NCBI GenBank assembly: GCA_946406115.1 | Contig: OX291548.1 | Span: forward strand, 8,730,373-8,794,372 | Reading direction: 5' to 3' | Length of the DNA: 64,000 nt | DNA from: Apoda limacodes | Lineage: Eukaryota > Arthropoda > Insecta > Lepidoptera > Limacodidae | Shown: in pieces, positions 10,625 to 21,850 of the stretch | Numbering within the stretch: the stretch's first letter is position 1 | Layout of the letters: each line of letters starts with the position of its first letter | Notes under the pieces: model-generated | Seen by the model: the letters and a program-made list of their open reading frames with translations, nothing else | What the model was told of the DNA's origin: nothing | Databases searched by the model: none | Position numbers and translations under genes: made by a program

Positions 10625-11320
10625 ATGTGCAAGTACAACTTGTATAATGGGCTGTGTTTTGAGAAATTATTTGAAATGATCCCCACGGCTACAAACTACT
10701 ATTGCACCTTAGAACCTAATTGGTCACCTACAGCGCGGTTTCAGAGGATCTTCCTCCTGCGAACGTTAAGTTGTGGAATGAGTTTCCTGCCAAGGTTTTC
10801 TCTAAGGATTACAATTTTTGAAGTGAAAACTTCTTTAGCGGCGTTGTGCACTTTTTTTGGTATGGGTAAAAAATGATAAACTCGCGTCAGGTCACGTGTC
10901 CTAATCGTGGAAATTCGTAAGACGGAAACCGTAATGCCACGCCTATTATAATTTTTATTTTTAGTATTCGCGATTATGAGTAGTACAGGGAGGTTGGATA
11001 TGGAATTTTAATGCTATGACAGATTGCGATGTCAAATATACTACGTCAAAAAAGTAAATAAACTAACATTATTATTTCTTGACAATGTCAAAGACATGTC
11101 TTGTGACATATTTGAGTGTTAAGTGCGAATCGTGTGTAAAGGTTTTCACTTCTGCCGGCACTCCCGGAGTGCAACTCGTTTTTTTTTTTTAGTGATTAGA
11201 TTTTTGAAGGGTCGAAAATGCACGAGTGACGGCCCCTAATGTTGCAAGGGCCCATAGATTGCGGTGACCGCTTACCATAAGGCGGACTGTAAGCTTTTAA
11301 CCACCTTAGTGGTATAAAAA
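10625..11320 (+). pseudogene. Non-LTR retrotransposon 3' end, split by a MITE
   Basis: The ORF at 10,625-10,820 encodes a C-terminal stretch of the same non-LTR family as 59,541-60,417: YNLYNGLCFEKLFEMIPTA, then a small deletion, then a TLEPNW block and a frame change. The copy is interrupted at about 10,820 and resumes at about 11,188 with ATTAGATTTTTGAAGGGTC, followed by the family tail (GCGGTGACCGCTTACCAT, CCACCTTAGTGGTATAAAAA) and an A run ending near 11,320. The inserted 333 bp form a separate element. Stops and deletions make it non-coding. Confidence 0.85.
10820..11152. mobile_element. MITE nested in a non-LTR copy
   Basis: The left end has AAGTGAAAAC at 10,821-10,830 followed by TTCTTTAGCGGCGTTGTGCA. 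The right end, read inverted from about 11,152, has AGAAGTGAAAACC followed by TTTACACACGATTCGCAC. These are imperfect terminal inverted repeats of about 30 bp ending in a shared G-C-A-C. The interior contains TGATAAACTCGCGTCAGGTC and GACGGAAACCGTAATGCCAC and has no transposase ORF. The insertion splits the non-LTR copy at 10,625-11,320, so it is younger than that copy. Confidence 0.7.
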
Positions 11321-11554
11321 AAAATAAGGTTACACGTCTGTTACTCACCATTAGGTCGTTTTCTGGAAAATCCTATTTTATAATACGGCTAACATTTTAG
11401 CTTCACGGTAAAAAGAATGAAAAAGATTGATTACCTGCAAACTGATAAGTTTATTGAATTTATCAAAGTATATGCAATAACAGAAGGATATTGTACTTAT
11501 GTATGTATGTAAAGAAAAAAAGTAACAAAAGCAAAAGTACAAAAAAAAGAATTG

Positions 11555-11760
11555 AAGACAGCCTCTATGGCTCAGCAGGTAATAAGCTCCCAGATGAACT
11601 TAAGACGTGGGTTTGATTTCCGCATGGACAAACATTTTATATTTGTATTTGTCTTGAGTCTATTTTCTATGTATAATATGACATATGTATTTACCAAAAA
11701 AAAGGATGTTTATGTTTTTATAACATTATTACTTTTATCAGCCATATAAGCATTAATGCT
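11555..11760 (+). mobile_element. tRNA-like SINE (type 2)
   Basis: A tRNA-like head has an A-box-like TGGCTCAGCAGG at 11,568-11,579 and a B-box-like GGGTTTGATTTCC starting at 11,609, spaced as in a tRNA. A short AT-rich body follows. The head layout resembles that of the minus-strand SINE at 20,970-21,226. There is no sign it is a functional tRNA. Confidence 0.6.
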
Positions 11761-12972
11761 AGGTTATTTAATTTTTAAACAAGAACATTTTGTTACGGTA
11801 GCTTTCTATAGGTAAATTGTAACGGAGGATGGTTTTTTCTTTTTACGCACCCCAATGTGCATCTTTGATTCTTTAAAATGCATATTTTGCTGTATAGCTT
11901 ACCAAGAAAAACATTTTATACCCCCCTTTAACTTTAACCGTTAGTCTTCGTTTTTTTAAACTTACAAAACGATTTTTTAACTGAACGTTTGGTGAAGTTA
12001 AAAAATAACATTGCGTATCAATGTTTATTGTCAAATACCGCGACTATTTTGGGATGTAGGCAAAAACGTGGAGTGGTTATCTAGTTTAAATCCATTTAAC
12101 TACTCTATGAAAAAAACTGTAAAAATGACTCACCTTCTCAGAAGGCTCTGCGAAGGGAAATTATGTGGCGTCAGTAGTTTGTAGGTTTTGACTCACTCAC
12201 TTACCGTAAAAGTCTGAAAGATATCTACGTTTCATTTATCTATTTTATTTGATATGATCAGGCAATGGTTGGGTTTTACTTATCATTACGACACGCAACT
12301 TTATATCCTCATTACACAGTATTATTGAATTATACCCGATCTTTTCCTTATTGATCTTTTCCCGGTACTTTCTTGACAGAGTAGTAGACCAGTATTTTGT
12401 CATACTTAAATTGTTGGTACAAATTATATCTTATTATGAGTACCAAAATTATATGTATGTATGTATGAAATTATAGCAATCAGTTAAATTGCTATTTTAT
12501 GTAGGTGCATAGTACATTTTTTTGGTATAAAAGTTCGTCATGTGAGTTCATATCCGCCTAATAGTGTCCATAGTCCATAATCCCTTGTAGTTCTCACAAT
12601 TGACGATATATTTTTACATTTACAAAGTAATGAGCATGTTAAGTTAAAATAGACAATCTTTGGCTGCTTTTTAATGCCAAGTGCGAGTTCTACCTAACTA
12701 GTTAGATAGTTCTTCCATCATGAGATAAAATGTCGCAGGTTTATAAAGAGTTAAGCCGGAGTATGGCTTACTTCAGTTTGCTGGACGCAATGTTTTTAAG
12801 ATTAGAATCAGTGTGCTCTGCTTGAACGCCTCAAGTGCAATTAAAACGGATCCTATTTTGGGGATGTTGGCAGATATGAACAAACCAAATAAAGCTAGGG
12901 TCTGCTGTGTTCCTTTTGGTTATAACTACGACTTTCGGGCCAGGCAGGCCAAGGAGATTCAAAAAGAAAAAT
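11761..12972. other. No gene recognised
   Basis: 12,400-12,470 has short GTAT runs. An ORF at 12,813-13,070 (+) runs into the dispersed repeat that begins at 12,973; its first 50 codons show no known domain. Confidence 0.4.
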
Positions 12973-13721
12973 CGGCCAAGTGCGAGTCGGACTCGTGCAC
13001 GAAGGGTTCCGTACCATTGTCTATAAAAACGACAAAAAAATCACGTTTGTGGTATGAGAGCCCCCCTTAAATGTTTGTTTTCTTTTAATTCAATTTATTC
13101 ATCAAGTGAACATATAACTAAATATTCTGTGAATATTTCAAGCGTTTATACCTGTTTTACAGATGTACTTAAATGAAGTACATTTAAGTAACTTTTAATG
13201 GAATTTGTACGAAAATTTCACTACGAAAGTACATTTTATAGCTTGGTCGACTATTACTCGTTAGCCTGAAAAGTGTACTTACCCGTGATAGTTTTCCTTT
13301 TAAATTCATTATATGCACTACCAACGTCATTTTTTTTACATTTCCAAATACTATACTTTTGCTGGTAGCGGGGGGGGGGACACTTGACTCTAATAAAACT
13401 TAGTACTTTAAAGCTAAATGTTTCGCAAACGGAGCCCTAAATCAAAAAATGATCTTTGCATACCACCAATGTTTTTGGAATTCTATTCTATCCAACGATA
13501 CCCCACACGATGAGGTACAAGAGAAAAAAAAATTACGTCCCCTCTTCACGTGTAGGGGAGGCACCCTAAAAAAATTTTATTCTACCACTTTGTCGGCTTG
13601 ATCAATGTGTATATCCCAAAGTGCAGCTTTCTCGTATTAGTAGTTTTTGAACTAAGCCGCCGACAGACGGACGGACATGGCGAAACTATAAGGGTTCCTT
13701 GTTGACTACGGAACCCTAAAA
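12973..13721 (+). repeat. Near-complete 750-bp dispersed repeat
   Basis: It starts CGGCCAAGTGCGAGTCGGAC, TCGTGCACGAAGGGTTCCGT, and ends AAGGGTTCCTTGTTGACTAC then GGAACCCTAAAAAG. Internal landmarks are AACGATACCCCACACGATGA (about 13,494) and GACAGACGGACGGACATGGC (about 13,661). I know this as one of the commonest non-coding repeats of moth genomes but cannot assign it to a transposon class. Other copies are at 19,287-19,460 (-), 20,500-20,710 (+), 32,968-33,030 (+), 33,740-34,320 (-) and 56,555-56,730 (-). Confidence 0.85.
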
Positions 13722-13979
13722 AGCCACTCGGGGCCTCATCAGAGTGGGTGATTCAGTACTTGTCTACCAATTCTTTAGCCTTAAAAATTTCTTAAAGTCC
13801 TTATGTCCAGTAGTTTGGCCTGTGCGTTGATATGTAAGTCAGCCAGTGTTTACTCTTTTATATAGATAGCCCAGCATTTCTCTTCTTTAAGGGATGAATT
13901 TTGTAAAACCCTATCTTAATGGTGCCCTACGTGTAGTAAGGAACCAAAATGTTTAATTTTTGGCTAATGGACCTAACTA

Positions 13980-14261
13980 GTGCCATATTATTTGAATAAA
14001 TTAGTTTCAATTTTACGTGAGACTGTCCTCCAATTTAAAATAAAAAATTTACATAAACAACGACATTTTTTGCTTAACGGCCATAAATCAATTATCAAGC
14101 GCACAGGGTACCTTCTTGAAGAGCAGAAGGACCCTATATTCGATTCTATATTCTCTGTAGACAAGTTACAAAACCAGCATGTGCTTCAGATAATAGCATA
14201 CATGTATAAATTGATTGAACTTAAATTAACTAGCACCAGTAAAAAATGCAATTTTGTTTAA
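13980..14261 (+). other. Unrecognised ORF, 93 codons
   Basis: The ORF begins MPYYLNKLVSILRE and ends TSKKCNFV. It is Lys- and Leu-rich with no signal peptide, membrane segment or motif I recognise. The surrounding 13,722-14,925 has no other coding signal. It could be a decayed transposon fragment or chance in AT-rich DNA. Confidence 0.15.
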
Positions 14262-14925
14262 AATAAACTACTACACCGTATGAACTTTATGATCTTACTA
14301 TCTCATTAGCACTATTATGAATGAAACACTACAAATACAAAAACAGCTTAAATACCTTAGATATTCAACTGAAATTCAATTTTATTGCAACTGATTTAAG
14401 ACTAAAATAATTTGCTAAAAGGCATTTTTCATCAAGTCATTCGAATAACTACTTAAATAGTATAATACAAGGTTTAAATTAGGATTATACAATATACTAA
14501 TATCGTGCTTGAAATCTTGAATGGCCATAATGATTAACAACAGTATTGGCACGTGGTCGAAGCGTAAAGCAACTTTGACAACAGACAAGTCGCTTGACTA
14601 GTGCGACGAAGTGACTAAACAGTCGACCTATTTTGTAAACGGATCGAACGACTGGTGAATGTCAGCTTCTGCAAGATGTCCATTAGTAGTCTAGGAGCCA
14701 GTGTTATGTCACGGTATAAAGAGATATTGTATATTTGTGTACTGAGTGTTGTATTTTTTATTATAACTTTTTGGCGTAGCTTAATTCATAAGCTGTTTCT
14801 ACCGAATTATATTATGAAATATAGGTCAGGTTTAACGAGTTTTTAGTTATTTTATCAAGTAAAGTCATTTCAATACCTTTTTCAAAATAATATAACCTAG
14901 AGATTGTTTGAAAGTATTATTTGTA

Positions 14926-14985
14926 TTACCTTCGGTGAGGATAGGCCGTGCCTCAACAGTGGGGACGAATTAGGCTGATAAAGAT
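14926..14985 (+). mobile_element. SINE type 1 3' fragment
   Basis: CGGTGAGGATAGGCCGTGCC followed by TCAACAGTGGGGACGAATTA matches the 3' tail block of the type 1 SINEs at 4533-4842 and 5790-6095. Confidence 0.5.
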
Positions 14986-16430
14986 TATTTGTATGATTTA
15001 TGGAATAAATTACAATTTAATTTAATTATTTTATCAAAGCACAACTAGAATTTATTAAACACAAAAGCATTTTTTTTTTAAATACGTATGTTTTTTACTT
15101 TATGTTTAATTGAATATCCCATTTCTTAACGAATATAAATTTACCAAATCTTAGGCAAAATCAAAGCTAAATAGTCTGCTATGCAAAAAAATTAGTGTCG
15201 GACAACCGTCCGGAATCGTGACAACTTGTGCCTTTCACTTTTTATGTCTGTCTCTCTCGCTCTTAGGCGGGCTAACCATGCCGCGTGCCTCTCACTCGCT
15301 CTCATTGTGAGCGCATAACGTGAGCGGAGCGTAACGCAGTTTCTTGAAGTGTCACCCGGCAAACCAATTTATAAGACGTTGTCACGTCAAAATAATTTAT
15401 ACATAGATAAGAATGGAACTAGAAAAACCAATAAAAAAACCTTGTCTGTGCTCTTGAAACAGCTCTTAGTCTAAAAATCATGAGCAGAATGACTCGCAAG
15501 TTTTGCTTGTTGTTGCATCAGATGGTGAAAGTACGCCAAATATCTATAATCTTACTTCCGAGAAAATTTCATTTGCTGACAAAACAATGAATCGGCGAAC
15601 GATTAAGGAAAAATTGAAGTACCAACTCGTTAAGTTCACAAATGAATAGATTTAAACCGTATCGTAGCCTCCGCGTTGATTTAATTAAAATGTGTAGCAT
15701 TCCTTATATTCCCAAAGATCACGCACAAATGAACTGGGTTGTTATAAAATAGGTCGGTTTTTATTGACAATTTTGTAAAAACACGCTCAGGGCAGATTTT
15801 ACCGGCCTGTATTATGGCAACCCGGTTCAATTTTTTTTAATAATTTGGTAATTTTTTACTTTGTCGACGGATCGTATATTTACGTAAAAAAAATTTTAAT
15901 CGATAGAAAGGCATCCCCTTATGCACAGATGAAACGCAAAATTCGGCGGAAACGACTAGTTTTTCGTAAAAAAAATGTTGAAAAAAAAAAAATTTTCTTC
16001 GCTTCGCTCCTGCCTTAACCTTCTAACCTAACTCGGCCGTGTTGGGGTGCCCCAACAAGATTACTGGGTAGAAATAAAAAAAACTACATTTGTGATCTGT
16101 TATTTACAAGTCTCGTAAATATCAATTTTACGTTTTTTTAATTTTTATCATTGTTATTTAAGTTTCCGCCGCAAAATTTTTATTGGATTACGTTTCTAAA
16201 ATTATAAGACAAATTTAGAACTTATTTTCAGCTCAAAAAGTTATCCGTCGCCAAAGTAAATATTTACCAATAATTTTGATTGCTGATAGGATTACCAAAA
16301 TAGTGTTTCCAGACACTTTTCTTGATACATCAAGAACTCCAAAACGAAAGAAAGTTCAGTAGAAATCGTCCTAGTTGGCTTAAATATCACCTAAACTAAG
16401 AATTTCATAAGTTTTGGCCCTAGAACTAAA
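14986..16430. other. No gene recognised
   Basis: 15,195-15,360 is a GC-richer patch (CGGACAACCGTCCGGAATCG, then GAGCGCATAACGTGAGCGG) that looks like a repeat fragment; CCGTCCGG within it is a near-palindrome. 15,840-16,070 is A/T-run rich. No ORF with a recognisable domain was found. Confidence 0.35.
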
Positions 16431-16465
16431 ACTAAAAGTCATGTGTCCTCTACATGACTTTTAGT
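16431..16465. repeat. Perfect 14-bp hairpin
   Basis: The arms ACTAAAAGTCATGT (16,431-16,444) and ACATGACTTTTAGT (16,452-16,465) are perfectly complementary around a 7-nt loop. No T-run or gene is adjacent, so there is no reason to call it a terminator. Confidence 0.9.
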
Positions 16466-16591
16466 CTTTCGTACATTAAGACCATTACCTTCCAAACTCT
16501 CAAACTAAAACAAATGAATAACTCTTAAACCTTTTTCACACCCTAAGCACAGATTTTATAAATTAGCTTGACAAGCTGTACCTATAGGTAC

Positions 16592-16722
16592 AGTGCAACA
16601 AACTTTTCTGACCTTCTAACTTTGGGTGTTTGATCGCTAGAGACGTTGTAAGTTGACACCATTTCAATATAGTGACTGTAGTTTTGATCTGCAACCATCT
16701 GGTCAGAAAAGTTTGTTGCACT
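16592..16722. mobile_element. 131-bp inverted-repeat element (MITE-like)
   Basis: Perfect 22-bp inverted repeats lie at 16,592-16,613 (AGTGCAACAAACTTTTCTGA then CC) and 16,701-16,722, and enclose 87 bp. The left side is preceded by the small palindrome GTACCTATAGGTAC. No coding capacity. Perfect arms suggest a recent or structurally maintained element. Confidence 0.7.
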
Positions 16723-16864
16723 ATAACACAAATAACCCACTAATTAGCTTACGATACTTATGTGTGATTGTATATAGCGGCCGAAACCGCATTGGCAGGA
16801 ATTTGCAGTATCACTATGCACATGTTGATTGGATGATGACATAAAGATGGTCAGTCTCTTTAAT

Positions 16865-16905
16865 AACCGACTGCCGAAGAAAGGAGGGTAATGTTTTTCG
16901 AGTGA
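16865..16905. repeat. Fragment of CGACTGCCGAAGAAAGGAGG repeat
   Basis: CCGACTGCCGAAGAAAGGAG, then GGTAATGTTTTTCGAGTGA, matches the start of the repeat at 2822-2995. Confidence 0.6.
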
Positions 16906-17016
16906 GTTTTTTCTCATCGGTGATCAGTTCGACGAGCGATGTGCCCTGCCCATTGCCACTTCAGCGTGGCAAGTAAGGTAAATAATTTCAAATTATTTGA
17001 GCCCGAGCCCGGCCCG

Positions 17017-17062
17017 AATTTATGAATGGTTGGTATGTTACAAAAATGACCATTCATAAATT
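17017..17062. repeat. 14-bp hairpin
   Basis: AATTTATGAATGGT (17,017-17,030) and its exact reverse complement (17,049-17,062) flank an 18-nt loop. Confidence 0.85.
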
Positions 17063-19286
17063 TGTTTATAGTTTAGAAAACTAAAAATTTTTATTTTTTA
17101 ATCCTAAAACTCAACCTGTATAATGCCATTATATAGGTACGTACTACCCCAACTGGCACATTAGTGATTGTTACAGCTTATCTTACGGCTTATAGTTCTA
17201 AATAGGTAGTACATCAGTGTCAGAAAAATCTTTCAGTTGTAAGGTGGTCTCGAAGATGCATATGAGTACTTAAATTCACTCGCAGTTGCATATTTAGCTT
17301 CCCCTATATGTCTTGTGGTGGCATACAGCCAAATTTGTTACCATTAACTGTAAATAAGCTATATTTGCCACTAATGTACCACCAGTGGTAGCAAATAAGG
17401 TTTTAAAATCACTGATATGTAACTATTAGAAATAAGTTACATTAAATTCCAATATGGCACTTAAAGAAACAAATAGGTAGTGTAAAGGATTGTCCTGCCA
17501 CCTTTAGTGCTAAACTGGGTTATGTTCCGGCTATTTTAGAAACTATAGTTGCTGTAACTCTAAGTTCTACTGTGTTCTGATAAGTCGCCCTAAAGCATAA
17601 CTAAGTTTCAAAAGGCCAACTTAAAGAACCAAAATAAGCGATTATGACTTATTTTGAACTACTTAGGAGCTTTTAGTTGTAAAAATTACTTTTGTTTATA
17701 ACATTAACTAAAACAGTATGCAAATAGGTGAATTTTAAACCTCATGGTGCTAAATGAGGTGTAAATAAGTGAGGTTAGAACCGTAAGATGCAAACCATGT
17801 CTTCAAAATGGTGTCTTTAAAATTGTGAAAGTTTGGATACGACATTATGTTATTGACACCTAACTACAACTGTGGTACTTGTAACTGATGAATTTAACAA
17901 TATAATAGAATTTAAATAACCAAAATCACTTGTTTTGAACACCAATAAATGAAGTTATAATCATATTTACTTTTTAATTTATTATTCTAATTAACTTAAT
18001 GTAATGAAAGGCGCGTGAAAATCTATAAAGAAATATCATATATAATTCACATTAAAAAATAAATCGCAACGACTTTTATGCTAACTAAATGCTAAAAAAT
18101 AGAAACACGATAGGACTTACCTAATTACACACGAGTCGCACTCAAAGTTACTTATGGATTTTATTTTAAATAATTAATAATCAGATTTGAGATTTAGCAC
18201 TTCTTTATCACCTGATGAATGAACGAAATCGTTTTTCATTCATTACTCATTCGCCACGCACAATTTACACCCACGGTTCTAATTTCCACTACAGAGTATA
18301 ATTTAAACTATTACGGAACCCATTTAGAACCGAAAATAGGCTGCAATTTTTCTCCTTTTTGTGCTATTAGGTTTATATTAGGTAATACTCGGTCCTAATA
18401 TATAACTCATATCTCATATGTCACCTGTTGTGTTAGTTTGGACGCTTCTACGAGTATCATTGTAAAAACAGAAAAAGTTGCATCACTGCCTTTACCGCAA
18501 AAAAGCAGTAAAAAGGATTTAAAAAATTAAAGTATAAGAAAGAAAAATGAATGAAAAAGCGTAGTTAAACCCTGGAAAAATTTAAGTTATAACTGTTACC
18601 ATTCACAAATTATTTAAATTCACAAATCTTTACTATCTAATATTTTCCATTACTTGGTAAAGCTAGAAGTTGCGTCATTGTTATATTAACATGAAGAATT
18701 AGTGGAAAAAAAAAGAAAAAGGTATTTAAAGCGGATACCAGTCCTGCTAATAACATGAAAATAGGTTTACTATAACATTACTTACCATTCACAATTTTTT
18801 CTGATGGGATGGGATTTTATCTCCAGTGTTTGACAGAAAAAATTAAACAAATATGAGTAATAAAATTATCATTTCATTGATAGTTTTAGGTCATCATCGC
18901 AGTGATCGTTTAAACTAAAAATGATAATTTTGTTATCTTAATTAGCTCAACTTGTGTAATGTCACTATTATGCACGTAGTATCTATACTGTTATATTTTC
19001 CATTACTTGCAAAAACTGATAAAAGTTGCGTCACTTTTTTTATTATCCACTTACGCAAAGCAGCAGAGAACTAAAATAAACTTAATTAAAATTGAAAACG
19101 CTTATCTCTTTAATGAAATAAACTATTTTTAGCGCAACTGAGATATGGTTCGTCTTGTGCTGAAAGCAGCGGCGGTTTTTTTACGAAACTAGTTCAGTTG
19201 GCCTAATTTGTAATTTTTTTTTTGTTTTACTCAAAGATATACTAGTATTACAATCATTGTTAATTTAAAGTTTGTATAATATACAG
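17063..19286. other. No gene; diffuse repeated phrases
   Basis: No ORF with a recognised domain. Loosely repeated phrases occur: CTCAACCTGTATAATGCCAT near 17,111 against CTCAACTTGTGTAATGTCAC near 18,948, and TATTTTCCATTACTTG followed by AAAGTTGCGTCA-like text near 18,640 and 18,995. They suggest diverged copies of an unidentified AT-rich repeat. Confidence 0.4.
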
Positions 19287-19460
19287 TTTTTAGGATTCCG
19301 TATTCAACAAAGAACCATTATAGTTTCGCCATGTCCGTCCATCTGCCTGTCTGTCCGCAGCTTAGTTCAGAGACAATTAGTACTAGAAAACCATAATTTG
19401 GCATAGATATACCATATTGTAAATTTTTTTAAAGACTCCCCATCACGTATGCGACATATT
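19287..19460 (-). repeat. Partial GGAACCCTAAAAA-family repeat
   Basis: AGGATTCCGTATTCAACAAA, then ATAGTTTCGCCATGTCCGTC, is the reverse of the 3' end of the repeat at 12,973-13,721. It fades out by about 19,460. Confidence 0.7.
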
Positions 19461-19559
19461 TAGCTTTAAAGTAAACAGTTTTTCAAAAGGCTGTTCTCCA
19501 AAATATATTCAACGCAATCAAGCACAGCTTGCACACATGTCTTACACTAACAATACGCA

Positions 19560-19690
19560 ATTTAAAAAATCTCACGTGAGATCAGGCTTTCCAAAAGGGG
19601 AGGGGTTTGAGCCAAATCTCACGACATCTCACCAAAGGGGGAGGTGGATCGAAAAATCGCCAAAACCACCTTAAGTAATTTATGGACGCC
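19560..19690. repeat. Possible dispersed repeat fragment
   Basis: CTCACGTGAGATCAGGC, two CCAAA(A)GGGG(G)AGG blocks and a CACCTTAAGTAATTTATGGA end give a compact, GC-richer unit similar in style to common moth repeats. A GCGCGCGCGCG run lies nearby at about 19,815. 19,691-20,257 holds nothing else. Confidence 0.35.
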
Positions 19691-20257
19691 CCCTTACAAG
19701 TATTATAAACGCACGCACAACAGAATTTAATAGATGACGAAACGTTATTGTTACGAGCACTATTGTTTCTAATCTACAAATGATTATAAATGTGTGCGCG
19801 AGGTTGCAAAGGGGCGCGCGCGCGTTATTTTTGAAAAATAACAAAAAAATAATTGTGTCTGTACCTAAGTACCTATGCACTTACACAATATAAAAAGCTT
19901 CTAGTGACGTAGACTTCCAAAGCGTGCTCTGCTTTCTTAATTATCCATCCCTACAACGCCTGATCTATACATACGTAGTACCTACTTATGTACAAAACAA
20001 AGTCGTTTCGCGCATTCTGTCCCTACCTACGTACGCTTTAATCTTCTACATTATGTACGCAATAGATTTTGGTGTTGTTTTAACTATCATTTAAATAGTT
20101 CTGGTAGTTTGTAGGTATAATACAATCATTTACCAAACAATTAGAAAAATTAAAAAGTTTTTATTTATAGGGGGACAATATTATTAGTGCAGAAATATTA
20201 ACTGAAATGATTTTTTTAACAAAATTCTGTTATTTTATGTACTAATAAATTACTAGC

Positions 20258-20320
20258 TTATTCCCGCGACTTTGTATGCGTGAACTGTTGAAATATCTAA
20301 AAAACTTTGAACCGATTTTT
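20258..20320 (+). mobile_element. RTE-tail/Metulj-like 5' fragment
   Basis: ACTAGCTTATTCCCGCGACT and TGAACCGATTTTTTTC are the beginning and middle phrases of the class, diverged. Confidence 0.45.
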
Positions 20321-20394
20321 TTCAAAACAATTTTGATTAATAGTATTCATAGAGCCCTATTTTCTTGATTTTACTTAAATTTGTAAGCCAAGAA

Positions 20395-20710
20395 CATCAC
20401 GCCTGTTTCCCAGAGGGGTAGGCAGAGACCAAAGACTGCAATATATATATATATATATAAATATTAAAAAAATATTTTTAAGAAACTTAAATGCATTTTC
20501 AAAGCCCTATTAAACGATACCCCACACAATGGGGTGCGTGAAAAAAATAATTAAAAAATCAGTATTGCAATAAATATTAAGTTTTCTTAAAATTTTAGAT
20601 TTCTTTTTAAAGTTCGTCTGTCAATCATATACAAGGAACCTACTTATCTGCTTAATTTTGCGTAATTATATCCTTTTCATTTTCTTTTTACAGACGGACG
20701 GCATTCCATG
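20395..20710 (+). repeat. Repeat mosaic with a partial GGAACCCTAAAAA-family copy
   Basis: 20,395-20,440 carries CATCACGCCTGTTTCCCAGA then GGGGTAGGCAGAGACC, a phrase I recognise as frequent in moth DNA, followed by (AT)n at about 20,442-20,458. 20,512-20,710 has AACGATACCCCACACAATGG and CAGACGGACGG in the same order as in 12,973-13,721, so it is an internal fragment of that repeat. Confidence 0.55.
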
Positions 20711-20969
20711 TCGATTGTTGTATACCATGAATGAAATTATCTTCTTCTATTACTAATTGTTTTAAAATACCAAATTCATTCTACGGTCTTAACTCTGTTT
20801 TAAAACTTTTTCATTTAGTAAGCTTATAAGCCAGCGTCTCTACTCACAATTAGTACAAGTCCAAATTTTTAATTTATGGCTGCCGGGGGGCGACCATGAG
20901 GTACTTGCCTAGGGCGCTCTCGACATTTAATTTGCCTCTGGCACAGAGATAGTACTCTTCCTACTAATA

Positions 20970-21226
20970 TTAAATAAATAAATATCTTGGACATTATACA
21001 CAGCGCCGTCTGGTCCCAAGGTAAGCAAAGTTTGTGTTGTGGATACCATTCAATGGGTACAATTACATATATAGTTTGATTTTTTTAAATACACACATAT
21101 TATACATAGGAAACACCCAGGCTCAAGACGAAGATCAAAATATAAATTTTGGTCTTGTGCGGGAATCTAACCCACGCTCCTCAATTCAGTAGTCGGGTCA
21201 TTACCCACTGAGCTACGGAGCTGACC
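20970..21226 (-). mobile_element. tRNA-derived SINE (GGTCAGCTCCGTAGCTCAGT head)
   Basis: Read on the minus strand from 21,226: GGTCAGCTCCGTAGCTCAGT with an intact A box (TAGCTCAGTGGG), then GGGTTAGATTCCC as B box (plus 21,161-21,173), a GGGTGTTTCCTATG-like body and a 3' end GCGCTGTGTATAATGTCCAA. The 70-nt head folds like a tRNA in outline, but the body and 3' tail identify a SINE, not a tRNA gene. Confidence 0.8.
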
Positions 21227-21330
21227 AAAATATTATAAATGAGGGGCTTCATCTTTTGGACCGAAGTAGGTAGAAGCCTGGAATTTTCACAGTATATGTG
21301 TTCTTATAATGGCGGATAACCTAAAAAGTT

Positions 21331-21790
21331 TTGTCCAGCGACGTGGTGTCGTACTGGGGCCAATCTGTACCCATTTCCCACGTCTATGCTTGGACCGATA
21401 GCCAGATTGTGCTCGCTTGGTTTAAAGTTTCTGTCCATTCATTAGTGATCTTTGTGGCGAATAGGGTTGAAATTACGTCCCAGGGGAATTGTTTTGATCT
21501 ATCATCCACTTTCAGGTCCCCCTGAATGACTTTTTGGACCAGAGTCACGGTGGCTTTCTTCTAGTCTGGAGTTGGTGGATCTTAGTCCAGGTTTACGCGT
21601 CCTGGAGGCAAAGATTGACCCTCCACTTTGTTCAAATTCGTTGTTGACTAAGTTCTGCTCTCTTGAAAAATTGGTCGGATTGCGATTGGCTGGATTTACC
21701 AATTTGTCAACAACGCCCGTCGACCTCCAATTCGGGATTCGGAATTGGTCTTATCGCCGTCAGAACGTGGACAAGCGCTCCATATTATAG
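21331..21790 (+). pseudogene. BEL/Pao Pol remnant: RNase H and linker
   Basis: The first frame (21,331-21,525) reads VYAWTDSQIVLAWFKVSVH, the RNase H aspartate and following helix typical of BEL/Pao polyproteins, then IFVANRVEI. After a frame change, 21,572-21,780 gives LEAKIDPPLCSNSL and FCSLEKLVGLRLAGF, which sits where the RNase H to integrase linker lies in this superfamily. The frame change and in-frame stops show it is dead. It continues into the integrase at 21,851. Confidence 0.8.
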
Positions 21791-21850
21791 TGAAAAATGT
21801 ACTAATAATGTAATGTAATGTAAAATAAGTTTTTTTTTACTACTTTAATA

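Noticed and set aside
16431..16465. Hairpin as a transcription terminator
   Set aside because: No T-run and no gene upstream; bacterial-type terminators are not expected here.
21153..21226. Possible tRNA gene on the minus strand
   Set aside because: A and B boxes and tRNA-like length are present, but a SINE body and 3' tail follow directly and the stems are imperfect, so it is a SINE head.
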